Origin: Clitopilus passeckerianus | Taxonomy: Eukaryota; Basidiomycota; Agaricomycetes; Agaricales; Entolomataceae | Assembly: GCA_944990035.1 (NCBI GenBank) | Contig: CALYLX010000126.1 | Location: 2,666,001-2,730,000 of the forward strand | Direction: 5' to 3' | DNA: 64,000 nucleotides | In this document: one piece after another, positions 54,718-64,000 of the stretch | Layout of the letters: each line of letters starts with the position of its first letter | Position numbering within the stretch: position 1 is the first letter of the stretch | Notes under the pieces: generated by a model | What the model saw: only the letters and a program-made list of their open reading frames with translations | Told to the model about the DNA's origin: nothing | The model's database searches: none | Translations under genes and position numbers: made by a program

Positions 54718-55783
54718 CTAGTTCGAGGTCACCTCTGCAATCCGTCCATCCAACAGTCTAAGCACAGTATCCATGCCCAACAGAACACCTGCATCAGGTC
54801 CCTGTCCAGGAACGAGACGCGTGTGCGCAAAGTCAATAAGCTTGACCACGTATGGCGCTCCAACCTTCTTCTTCTCGTCCTCTTCCTCTTCGTCGCTCTC
54901 TTCATCGTCCTCCTCATCATCACATTCGTCAATCTTCGGCAGCCCCTCCCTTGCCCTCTCCCAATCGGCTTCGTAGACAATGAGCAAGCTTCCGCCGACC
55001 ATCCTGAGCTCCAATTTCGCGAAAGCACCTCGAATCTCCTGGACATTCCTCCGGGTTGCCTTCAGGATGGGGAGAAGCGTGGACAAAGGCAGTCCACTTG
55101 TTGCTTCTCCATCGCCGACAGGATAGAAGCGTCGGATTCCCTCTGGAAGGTCCGCGGGCTTGATGGACTTCCCATAGGATTTGGGAGTGTTGACCGCCAG
55201 CCCGGACTTGTTATCGTACACCTATATGTGCTCGTCGGTAAGCTGTGGCTGGAGCATAGGGGGGATTGACATACCTGGAAGCCGGTCAGACGGACGCCTG
55301 TCTCTAGAGATGTAGTTTCCCGAGCAGTCTTTAGCATTCGCTCGACCTTGTCTGGCGAGGCCGACTCGTCGTACAGGACTGTACCCAACTTGATATCTAT
55401 AATGTTGGGCTTCAAGAAGGGGCGCGAGAGGTTCTCAAGCACTATGGACTGTAATAATCCGAAAGATTGTCAGTTCAACCTTTCCTATCGAGTTGGACGG
55501 AAGACCTATCTTTCTGGGGTGCATCGACGGGCGTAACATTAATGGCACCCTCAACAGGGGGCTTGCTTTCGTCCAATTGGCCTTCCAGCTTTAGAGTCCC
55601 ATAGAACTTAGGCGTGAACGGCAGCAACGACCTGAGATCAGGGCTCTGCTGCAGCTGCTGATAGAACCCAAGCTCAAACTTCAGAGCAGGCTTGATGATT
55701 AACGATCCATCGTCAGACGCCATTACACCGGCATGTCCTCCGACCTGGGAGGCCAGCGCGTGGGGAGCGTGCTCTGAGGACAT
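54718..55783 (-). CDS. ARG82: inositol polyphosphate multikinase (Arg82/IPMK)
   Basis: Nuclear kinase that phosphorylates IP3 and IP4 to IP5, feeding IP6/pyrophosphate synthesis. It starts MSSEHAPHALASQVGGHAGV, with the nucleotide-loop-like ASDDGSLIIKPALKFELGFY and SLLPFTPKFYGTL. Exon 2 has VLENLSRPFLKPNIIDIKLG, containing the PxxxDxKxG signature, and TSLETGVRLTGFQ. The last exon has PEGIRRFYPVGD, LRMVGGSLLIVYEADWERAR, a very acidic insertion (DDEEDDEESDEEEEDEKKK) and the IDFAHT motif in VVKLIDFAHTRLVPG, ending IAEVTSN at 54718. ATG 55783 is preferred over 55927, which would leave just 23 nt to the next gene. Placed directly upstream of CDC73 on the same strand. Confidence 0.9.
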
Positions 55784-55950
55784 GGTAGAACGGAAGAAAG
55801 CTTGAATATGGTCGCCTCTGCAGCGGAGAGGTACGTTGGCTTGCCAGTGGCTGCTGCCATCAAGTTTCGTAAATTCTTGATCATGATCTAATCTTGACCT
55901 GTGCGGCCAACCAACGTCGTTCGCCATCTTGCAAGTCTGAACATACTATC

Positions 55951-56238
55951 ATGTCGTTGAATCTGAATTACGACCTTAACACCTACCTCGCGGTGACACT
56001 TTCATCCCGGTCGCCTTTCTTCAACCAACCCGCTCAGCTCGCAACTGTTCACCCAGCCGTTGCACATGTGGGACAAGTAGGACAAATGGAGGATGTTCAG
56101 CTCTTCAGCGTTCCAAAGTTGGATTGGGATAGCGTTAGCAAGGACGTGATGGAGAAATTGAGCCATGCTGAAGGGGTTGGGCGTGTTGATATTCAGCAGG
56201 TATCTGCTCGGGTGAAGAGGGTGGATGATGAACTCTGA
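55951..56238 (+). CDS. small orphan protein, 95 residues
   Basis: Single-exon ORF head-to-head with IPMK, 167 nt apart. It starts MSLNLNYDLNTYLAVTLSSR and continues FFNQPAQLATVHPAVAHVGQ, then SVPKLDWDSVSKDVMEKLSH and DIQQVSARVKRVDDEL. Soluble, mildly acidic helical C-terminus, no signal peptide. I recognise no domain. Composition looks like real protein rather than chance, and the divergent placement supports a gene; an upstream in-frame ATG at 55894 would add 19 unconvincing residues. Confidence 0.5.
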   Translation: MSLNLNYDLNTYLAVTLSSRSPFFNQPAQLATVHPAVAHVGQVGQMEDVQLFSVPKLDWDSVSKDVMEKLSHAEGVGRVDIQQVSARVKRVDDEL

Positions 56239-57319
56239 AACTACGTTCTGGTCTCAATAACAATCAATGCAAAGTTTGTGTGCAGTGATTATTCGGTTTG
56301 CTTAAGGAGTCCAACTATCGTCCAGGTCGAGGTCAACGACGGGGCGCAATTGAAAGCTAACGCACGGACCAGATCAACATCACGTGCGACCTAGACGACC
56401 TTCGGACCGGCGTTTTTCACCCTTCTCTTAACGCGTTCACGTCAAATTGCAGCTCGCTCAATTTCCAGAGCATCCTGTGCCAAAGCAACGCGGAAATGAA
56501 CGTTAGGATGTCTTAGCGCTCTATTTCATCGCTTCTTCCGACTCAAACCCCCCACTCGAATAAGCAGAGCCGGTAGTTCTTACATATCCCTGTTTTCGAT
56601 CCTAGTGTTCTGCTAGGAAATTTCGATTGTCATTCTTTCCACGGCCCTTTTGACGCTAATCTTGAGACGACAAAACACTCCAAGCTTCTACACAAAGCCG
56701 TTTGAGCCTCCACCTCACCGTGCCGGATCGATCGCGGCTGCACAATTAGTCTGCACCGGCTTTTAGCTTCCTCCCGCAGGCTATCCTGCCGTAGCCTCGA
56801 GAAGCCTTTAATGGGTGAATCTCGAGAAGCCTGCTATTACTATCATTGCACACGATCCCGCCGAATTCGATCGTGAACGTTGGTGATTTGATGTGAGCTT
56901 AGGAGCACCAGCTGCTTGATCGAACTATCAAGCATACTCGGGCATGCTGCAAATGCACCGCTTTCATTCTTGAACATGCCAGAACCTTACATACGTGCAT
57001 AGAACACAAGTACATATATAGATACTTGAAGAATTGGATGGATTCTCAGTTCTTTCTCGCCGTTAGATAACCAAAGTAATCTCTGTGTGCAGGCGCACTC
57101 ATTGGAAAGCGGGGTGGAGAAGTAGAAGGGTGAGCTAAATGAAGTATGTAAGCCTTCAGTTCAAGAGAGCTCGAAATTTACTTACGGTCTCGATGAGATC
57201 ATTCTTCTGTGGTGGGTGCAGGAGGTCTGCAAAGGGTATAGGTAAAATAATCAACGAGAAATTGGGGTAATAGATGTACGTGTTTCCATTGATCGCGAAG
57301 ATGGCGTTCAAGCCTAAAT
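56239..57319. other. intergenic
   Basis: About 1.1 kb. No TATA box, RNA gene or conserved coding pattern seen. Minus-strand ORF 57156-57443 partly overlaps the next feature in another frame. Confidence 0.35.
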
Positions 57320-57644
57320 TTACGCTTGTAGTGGTGATAATTTCTGTAAAGGCGGTGGCCGCGTCGGTAAAGACGCGAAGAATGGGGTGTCGGGAACCCC
57401 TTTCTTCGCGAGCTTGCCCCGGCTCGCCGCGGGCTACGAACAAAAGAAATGTTCCATATCGCCCTCAAGTTGCAGCACGTCGTACCTTCAATTTGTTGGG
57501 TAGAGTTAAGGGTGGTCCGGGGGATTCTGGGTCTCTGATGGGGCGCATAGTGGCGCCTCGTCGAATAAGAAAACCAAGGAATCGCTGGTAGGCGAATAAA
57601 GAGATGGATATTCCGAGGAAAATGAAGGGTGTCCGGTCATTCAT
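57320..57644 (-). CDS. putative small single-TM protein, uncertain model
   Basis: Starts MNDRTPFIFLGISISLFAYQ, a hydrophobic segment that could be a membrane anchor, then RRGATMRPIRDPESPGPPL and TLPNKLK. A GT-AG intron (about 57480-57430) leads to PAASRGKLAKKGVPDTPF and a stop at 57320. The alternative frame of the second exon is also open and more hydrophobic (LGLNAIFAINGNTYIYYP), so the C-terminus is unsure. No family recognised. Confidence 0.33.
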
Positions 57645-58437
57645 TGGCGAATAAAGTAGATGATATTGTCGTTGTAGGATTACGAGCAGTCATACAGGAT
57701 CTCAATCGGTTCGACCAGTTTTATTTATATAGATCTTAAGAAATGTGAATTCTATCGCATTTACAACGACGTCCCAGTCAGCCAATCCCTGGCTCAGGCT
57801 GTGGTTGGCTCCAAATATTCTATTAGGCGGTATTATAGAAAGCCAGAGAATCTACTCGAAGGTTACAGGTTATCAGAAGCAGCCCGATCCTGCGTAACCG
57901 ATCACATATGTGGGCCAGCCCATTTTTGACTTGTACGATTGGTATACAGCACAGCGCAGTCGTGCACATGCAAGCAGGCTGTGTAGTAGATGATTCTACC
58001 TACCCCTTTTGACTCAGGAGATGAACGACGAGTACACAATCTCCGATCATGTGTGCAGAACTTGGACGGGGCAGCTCAATATGCGACGGAACGCGTGGCT
58101 CCCCAGGCTTGAATGAAACGGGGTTGGATTATGTATGCAGCCTTGCGCCGGAAATCCGCAGAAGAATCCGGGGGGTTCACTGTTGAACAAGCTCATAGTC
58201 GGAAGCCTCAGTCATTGGCGGTTGCAATCGGTACCAAGAAGCAAGAGCGAATTGCAAACCGTAGCGGCACCGCGGGCAATTTTTTCTCGTAGCAAGCTTT
58301 GAATTGGAAATTGTATGGCGCTTGATTACAACGTGCGTGAATTTTATGACGCTCATTCCTGCGAGCATCACATTACTGCACTCAAATCATCACAAGGATA
58401 AAAGGGCTCTGTTGTCACCTCTACAGACTACAGACAA
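57645..58437. other. intergenic
   Basis: About 790 nt with no recognised feature. A GGCGAATAAAG word occurs at about 57591 and again at about 57647, each followed by AGATG-GATATT-like sequence, a short local repeat. Confidence 0.35.
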
Positions 58438-58991
58438 TCATCCTTCTACATGCCCGTCCTTTCCATTTGCTGGTTCGCTCAATCCTGAACCATAAACTGC
58501 TGCTACCGGGGTTAGGCAACCTCCCAAGGCGAAGACTGTCAGGTAGGGCCAATGCTAGAAAACCCAACGCAACTAATTAGTTTCTAGACTTCGGAAGAAA
58601 ACAAAACTACTTACGTCGACCCCAAAGTAGTGACGAGCAAGTCATCCATAGTCCTGTGGATGACGGCCGCCATGTTGGTCAGGAGTTTATGGATTTGATT
58701 GAGAGTAGAGCGAGGATTGGCCTGGAAGGCCATACAGGGAGCTGCAAGGCGGAATCGTCCCCGGAGCAGTCGGGACCCGGGGGTGGTTACGCCTTCGGTC
58801 CCTGGCTGGGCTTCCAGGTCGATGACGAGAGTGCGAGTTGCGGCGTCAAGCTCACCAGACGGTGTTACGGGTGTTGTGTTGCCGTTGTGTTGTTGTGCTG
58901 GATAGGTGCGGGCGATAAGCGCGTTGACTCCTCTCAAGGTCAGAAGAATGGAGAATACAAGCACTACTGGACGCAGGTCGTTTAAATCCAT
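58438..58991 (-). CDS. small membrane/secretory protein, function unknown
   Basis: Two exons. It starts MDLNDLRPVVLVFSILLTLR, a signal peptide or anchor, then GVNALIARTYPAQQHNGNTT and an amphipathic region (TLNQIHKLLTNMAAVIHRTM). With a donor after GACGACTTGCTC, the second exon gives HWPYLTVFALGGCLTPVAAV, a second hydrophobic helix, and a tail ending GKDGHVEG at 58438. The stronger-looking GTAAGT donor 16 nt downstream gives an early stop instead, so splicing needs confirmation. A TATAAAG box lies 37-43 nt upstream of the ATG. No family recognised. Confidence 0.5.
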
Positions 58992-59827
58992 AAAATTCTT
59001 ACACTACTCTGCCTCGTGTATGCCTTGCTTTATAGTACGCTAGTTGTTGGTCCATGATAAAGAAGAGGCTGTTCCGATGAACACAGCGCAGCGTGTGGAT
59101 TCTCGAAGCTCTTTTGCAAATTACAGCCGTATGCTACTTGGAGATGGAAAATTTTAAGGGTAGTTCGTCACCCGCGATAGTACAAGCAGGATACCATGCT
59201 AACAGAAAGGAATATCTCAAAGTAGTTCGTGACGAGCCTTCAGGCTACGGCTAGACTCTTGCCACCAGCCAAGGGGTAAACATAATTTCGATAGTAAATG
59301 TCCAGTGGAAGCAGGATGAAACTTCCAAATGTAAGTTAGCCTAATAGATTGGGCAGTTGAATGCCCAGTACGGCCAGATTCTAGTTAGTTGAAATCAGTA
59401 ATGTGGTGTTCTGCAGTTCTCCCGTTAATACCAAGATAAGTTCACAGTCGTAGAGATTGTTCTCTGTTTAGAAGAGCTCCATACAAGGCATTCAGAGGCT
59501 ATATAAAGCAGTGAAACTGCAGAGTTGGGCAAAGTTTTAACCATTCGGACATCGGTCCCAGCGTGGGTGAGCCTCGAAGGATTTAATCGCGGGTGTAAAC
59601 CTTGTGGCGGAGTGAGCAAGTGGAGAACGGTGACTTCCGAGCTTCGGTTCATCGTTGTATCTATCATGGAAGCAGTTGATACCGACCTACTTGTCCCAAG
59701 TGCGAGCCAGAAGAAGGCAAGTCACCAAAGAATACCGCAGCTCACGTTCGGAAATGTTTGGCCTGTTTGGCCATTTGCATCTCCGGGATCCGTTCAAGCT
59801 GCCGAAACCTAGCTTCGCACCACGATC
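58992..59827. other. divergent intergenic
   Basis: 836 nt. Minus-strand TATAAAG at 59028-59034 serves the preceding gene. The ORFs at 59425-59812 have no support. Nothing else seen. Confidence 0.4.
59028..59034 (-). promoter_or_regulatory. TATA box of small membrane protein gene
   Basis: TATAAAG on the minus strand, 37-43 nt upstream of the ATG at 58991. Confidence 0.5.
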
Positions 59828-60575
59828 ATGGTGATTCATGCACTCTCGACATTGCAGGAGCGCAAGCTTGTCAACTACCTCGACGAGCAGTTCCTTGAGC
59901 TGACGCGTGGATACAAGAAACGGTCCGTTGAACCTCCCCTATTCAAGACCCTGCCTGAACTTCTATTTGAATTGCGAAATGTCTGGCAATATCACATTTA
60001 GTTCTGAACCAACGACGAAGTTGCCGACCCTGGGCCATTATCTGGACTTCGCACGAACATTGCTCTCATTGGTACTCCAGATACCTCCTATAGACCCTTC
60101 GACGTCGCTGAGAACAGCCTTCCTGCTTCGTCTTACTAATGATACACTGTGTTCCATGACAGGATATCCATCGTCAGATACGAACGTTCCTGACGCGCTG
60201 GACTTCTTGGATGACTTAGACCAAGCGTGGTTTACGGTCCTGCAGTCACAGATATGGGACCCAGAGCAAGGCTCGGGTGTCGATCTCATAATTGACGCGT
60301 CTGATGCCAGCTCTGGACTCAAATCCTCTCCTTTGAGTCAGACCGAGAAGACGAGGCTCAGAAGCTTACTGATGGGCAGCACGGCGAGCCTGGAGGAGTG
60401 GCTAGAAAATCGGGCCCGAGGCAAGGATGAGGACGTGGAGGGTATGCTGCAAAGGCTAGGTCTACAGGCAGAGTTCGATGATCTGTTCTCGAGGACACTT
60501 GCATTCCTGGGAGAGCTTGGAGGTACTATCGTAGAAAAGAGAGATGTACCAGAGTGTACCGAAATGCAGCTGTAA
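59828..60575 (+). CDS. conserved-looking soluble protein, function unknown
   Basis: Two exons joined over an intron from about 59923 to 60000. It begins MVIHALSTLQERKLVNYLDE with FLELTRGYKKR, then SEPTTKLPTLGHYLDFARTL, LSLVLQIPPIDPSTSLRTAF and LLRLTNDTLCSMTGYP, a helical array. Later parts read LDFLDDLDQAWFTVLQSQIW, VDLIIDASDAS, KTRLRSLLMGSTASLEEWLE and FDDLFSRTLAFLGELGG, ending MQL at 60575. About 220 residues, all-helical, acidic, no signal or membrane helix. The pattern looks like a conserved fungal protein but I cannot name it. Confidence 0.6.
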
Positions 60576-60974
60576 TAATATTCTGCAACTTCGAATCAAA
60601 GGGTGGCAGACTGAAAACAATATTTACGATTTAGAAATACCGGTGACAAAAATAGAAATACAGGTGGGTATCAATCTAGGACACACAAGACTGACCAGTA
60701 GTAGGAAGAACGGAAGAAAAGTAAGACTCTGTCTAAATATTGTGGTTCAACGCACAAAAGATTGAAGATGAATTTCCAGCCTGTCAATGGTGGGGGAAAC
60801 GCAACAAAAGAACGCCAGCGCAATAAATAAGCCTATCGAAGGCAGATGTTTACGGGTATCATATGTGCCAACTGGTGGCATAATAATGGGCGTTTAGGTG
60901 CTTGGTACCTCCGCCGGTCGAGCATTGGCTGCAAGAAACTTTGAGCGCCAAGTATGACGTCGCCCTCAGGTGGA
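60576..60974. other. intergenic between convergent genes
   Basis: 399 nt, A-rich at 60590-60740. Nothing recognised. Confidence 0.4.
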
Positions 60975-61322
60975 TCAGGCGGTCTCGCCCGGAACGCGAG
61001 TTTCCAACTCTGTTCCCCGTGCCTTTTTCTTGTGAAGTACTTGGAAACGATGCAAACGACGGCGCATCTGCTGGTTGCCCTCCTGAGTATCGCGTGAGAG
61101 CACTGAGCGGAGAATTGTTGACTTTTTCAAGTTTCTGATCTTATCGTCGTTGCGCGCCTCGTTGGAGTGGAAATATGTGCGCCCCATTAGGCTTCTCGGG
61201 CCTGCGAACGCTCCCTTGGCCACGAGGTTTCCAGCGAAGTGGTGATCGGTTGGCATGCTGCTCACGGTCATGAGGAGGGAGCAGAAGAACGCGATGAAGC
61301 CGAGCACGGTGTTGAAGAGCAT
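60975..61322 (-). CDS. small secreted basic protein, 115 residues
   Basis: Single exon. N-terminal signal peptide (MLFNTVLGFIAFFCSLLMTV, cut near SSMP), then a strongly basic mature part: GNLVAKGAFAGPRSLMGRTY, DDKIRNLKKSTILRSVLSRD, MRRRLHRFQVLHKKKARGTE. No Cys in the mature region, unlike typical cysteine-rich effectors. Dibasic sites (KK, RRR, KKK) resemble Kex2 processing sites, so it could be a propeptide; this is inference. No family recognised. Confidence 0.45.
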   Translation of the reverse strand: MLFNTVLGFIAFFCSLLMTVSSMPTDHHFAGNLVAKGAFAGPRSLMGRTYFHSNEARNDDKIRNLKKSTILRSVLSRDTQEGNQQMRRRLHRFQVLHKKKARGTELETRVPGETA

Positions 61323-61803
61323 GTTTGCTATGTGTGGTTTAAAAGAATGTGTTGTTTATGTTGGAGAGTATGGACCTGGGTGCTGCGTACAACTGCCTGC
61401 TGTTCTGAGTGGAGCAGAGGGGAATGCGTCGTTGGTCTCGCACGGCGAGGGGAGGGCGTCAGGTAGCGGGCAGGTGAGGCACGAATGTTTTTTGACAGGT
61501 CTCTTTATAAGACATAAAATTGAGGGTCGACGATCCATGTTCATGGGCCAGAGTCTCCATCTCATGCGGAAATCGCGTAATTAAAGTCATCGCCGCCGAG
61601 GCGTATGTGTACCTGTCAAGAGCTGTTGTCAAGGCATCACCTATTAATATTCTCACTATTAATACTCTCTTCTCATAAAGATCTGATGCCTCGCTCAGAT
61701 TGGACGATTATCTACTTGGCCGATCACTTGCAGGCTGAGAGAGCAACGTGCGTTTTGCGATATTAGAAGTGATGTATGATAATTACACAAAACAGTAAAG
61801 TAC
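61323..61803. other. intergenic between small secreted gene and SUV3
   Basis: 481 nt; a minus-strand TTATAAAGAG at about 61504-61512 may be a TATA box for the secreted protein, though far (about 180 nt) from its ATG. Nothing else. Confidence 0.4.
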
Positions 61804-64000
61804 CTAATTAGTAACACCCGCTATCACTTTCCGTACTCGTTCAGACGTCTTGTTTGTTTGCGGAGTGGCTGCTTTGAGTTCATGGCGACTGGCGTACTTT
61901 ATCTTGGGCTTGGTGCTTCGAATATTCCGAATGTCTTGCAGAGGAAGATCCTTGGTCATCTCCTGAAGCGTCCAGTCCAAGGCCATTTCCACACGCCGTT
62001 TGAGCTCGACAGTCTCCACATGTTGATTGAAGACTAGAGGATGTCGGAACGAGAGCCAGACGTATGTAACGATGGCTTTGTGAAGGGACTCCAGCGACCG
62101 TAACGCGTCTGAGGCGTATCGAAGGGTGGACGTGTTCTTCATGCTCCATTCCACCCGTTCGAGCTCTTCCATGAATTCCGACCCCTCCACAGCGTCCGTG
62201 AAGGAAACGTCCATGGTCTCGTCATGCATCTGAATAAGCTTGGCGACGATGGTCATGGCCGGATCAGAGGCTTTGGGAAGGGGTGCTTGGAGGTAGGAGA
62301 GTCGTTGTGCGAGAGTAAGACCAGCGCCATTCTCGTCAATGAATTTGCAGAACCATTTCTGGTTGGTCGTCATGGAAGAGAAGCGGTACATTGGTGGAGG
62401 GATAGTGACGTAGCGAGGGGCAGAAAATACGGTCTCTGTACCACTTTGATCTGGTAGGACACTGGCCAGATCATTGGCAAAAGCTGTCATTGGAATAATC
62501 CGGGCGGCTTCGAGGGTAGGGACTGTCTTCTCCATAGTTTGCTGGAGGAAACCTAGATCCTTCTTAAGCAGAGTGGTGGCCTGCCCGCCGTTTGAATCTT
62601 TTCCATGCAGCCCAAAGCGTCCAGCGCGACCAGCGATTTGCTTGGTCTGGGAGACCGACAAGAATCGCTCATTGTTGCCATCGAATTTGGAGACGGCTTC
62701 GAACACGACACGGCGGATTTTTCTGTGCAATAGAATGAGTAATGCCATAGTCGGGGAACGCAGAGTTTGACTCACAGGTTCAAACCCATTCCAATGGCAT
62801 CGCTACCGAGAAGAACATCATACCCGCTGTTCGGGTCGTTGAAGAGAGCTGCCTGCTCGCTGCGAGTTTCTGGAGGCAGGCGTCCGTACACCACAGCACA
62901 CCGCATCGGGGTCTGAGACTCAATCTTCTGCTTCAGAGCAAAAATGCTCTCGCGGCGGAAGGTGACGATGCAATCTCCTTTCTTGACCTCCCTAAGGTCT
63001 CCATCCAAACTCTCAGTGGCGACTGAGAGAGGAGTCAAGCGTTGATAGCGGTTAACAATGAGCTCGTCGCCGGTTGACTTCAAAATCTCCTGCACCAACG
63101 GAACCGCAGTCTCCTCCCCACACAGATGGACTTCCTTCGCAGGTATGCCCAGAACTGCTCTCGTCCATCCACTTCCTCTATCAGGATCCCCAATCATCTG
63201 AATCTCGTCGATAACAGCAACGTCCATTATCCTGCCGTATGGCAGCATCTCGACGGTACAGCTCAACAAACCAGCACTGGAATCCACGATCTTGTGCTCC
63301 TCTCCGGTCAACATGTTACACGTCCGTGCATGCGCGGGATTGCCAGACTTCTGGATAGCCTTGGCGTTTGGTGGGATGTCAAGAGCGGTATTGGGATCTG
63401 GTTTGGGGGGCTTTGCTAGAACGGGTCCGTCCTCCGCGCCTAAAGGTACAATTTGGCCCAGGTTGAGGCGCTCCCATATCTCGTGTGCTAGCAATCGCAG
63501 TGGGCCCGCATATGCTCCTGTTGGCGAGGCAGCGAGGGCTCGTAGAGCATTATGCGTTTTGCCACTATTGGTAGGGCCGACGTGCATGATGACTTTGCGC
63601 CGCATGCTTCGTGCGAGGGGGAATTCTTCCTCCGGGTGAGAGAAGTCCGCAGCCCGAGTGAGAGCTTCCATATGAGAGATGGTGGAAGGGGATATGGCTT
63701 CGGTGAGCTTTGCTGCATTCTTCGGGTTGGATGCCCATGCAAAGAGGACAGTGGAGTAGATAGAGTCGATGCTATTGGTGAGGCCGTCTTCGGCGAAGTC
63801 TTGACCAAATCGAGAGAGCCCATAGATCTCGAAAGCTTCGGCTGTTGAGAGTTCGCCGGATTGTACCGCTCTCACGAAAGTTTTGACAAGTGGTGAAACA
63901 TCCTTAGCAGGTATTCCGAATGACACGAGACGCGGTGCAAGTCGCTGGGCCTTTGACCAGCCATTGACTTTTTCTTCGAAGAAAGGAATTATATCCTCCT
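61804..64000 (-). CDS. SUV3: mitochondrial RNA helicase SUV3, 5' partial
   Basis: ATP-dependent DExH-box RNA helicase of the mitochondrial degradosome, which feeds RNA to an exoribonuclease. The N-terminus lies beyond the window; the reading frame is open up to base 64000 (FFEEKVNGWSKAQRLAPR upstream of SFGIPAKDV). Motif I is VGPTNSGKT, then AYAGPLRLLAHEIWERLN, the DExH box VAVIDEIQMIGDPDRG with GSGWTRAVLG, VHLCGEETAV, motif IV-type CIVTFRRESIFALK, YGRLPPETRSEQAALFND and DVLLGSDAIGMGLNL. One intron (62776-62726) leads to the exon with TKQIAGRAGRFG (motif VI). The C-terminal helical domain ends VRKVIAGVTN at 61804. All helicase motifs are intact. Confidence 0.93.

Noticed and set aside
1..64000. 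Transposons, LTRs or other mobile elements
   Set aside because: No reverse transcriptase, transposase or integrase motif and no long terminal or inverted repeat could be seen; local gene families are better explained by tandem duplication.

Overview
The window is nuclear DNA of a filamentous basidiomycete, most likely an Agaricomycete. The signs are many short (about 50-70 nt) GT-AG introns with CTAAC/CTGAC-like branch points, compact and mostly non-operonic genes, an intron-containing tRNA-Pro, and typical mushroom families: DUF6697, NACHT STAND ATPases starting with an F.GGR motif, GH131, and Ser/Thr-rich type I membrane proteins. I see no convincing transposon, CRISPR array, rRNA or prokaryotic feature. 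Gene models were joined by hand from splice sites and reading frame, so exon ends are approximate.

Layout, left to right. 0-14 kb: partial DH-PH RhoGEF, short-chain dehydrogenase, coiled-coil/DUF6697 protein, COA1, two tandem membrane-inserted GNAT acetyltransferases, a pair of small Gly/Gln-rich proteins flanking a secreted GH131 glucanase, and an orphan three-exon gene. 14.6-18.9 kb: eIF2A and a third GNAT paralogue. 19.7-24.0 kb: three tandem copies of a small protein family I cannot name, with the same four-exon, all phase-1 structure. 25-32 kb: an EGCrP-type GH5 glycosidase ending in a CaaX box, OPA3, tRNA-Pro(UGG), mitochondrial uS7, and an intronless two-TM protein. 32.5-38 kb: two type I membrane proteins with a conserved C-terminal PPDY motif, then multi-TM orphan proteins. 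38.4-49.5 kb: ATG15 lipase, two convergent NACHT genes with a 36-residue micro-exon gene between them, an old yellow enzyme, and a secreted DUF4185-like protein. 51-56 kb: a third PPDY membrane protein, CDC73 (Paf1 complex), inositol polyphosphate multikinase, and a small orphan. 57-61.5 kb: small orphan membrane/secreted proteins. 61.8 kb to the end: SUV3 mitochondrial RNA helicase, truncated by the window.

Housekeeping genes (eIF2A, CDC73, IPMK, OPA3, COA1, uS7m, SUV3, ATG15) are interspersed with lineage-specific families that expand locally: GNAT x3, PPDY membrane proteins x3, NACHT x2, Gly/Gln small proteins x2 and the unnamed four-exon family x3. Three of the conserved genes serve mitochondria (COA1, uS7m, SUV3) and OPA3 is also mitochondrial, but they are dispersed and I infer no cluster function. 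The most novel-looking items are the four-exon family, the PPDY-tailed receptor-like trio, and the NACHT pair around the micro-exon gene.
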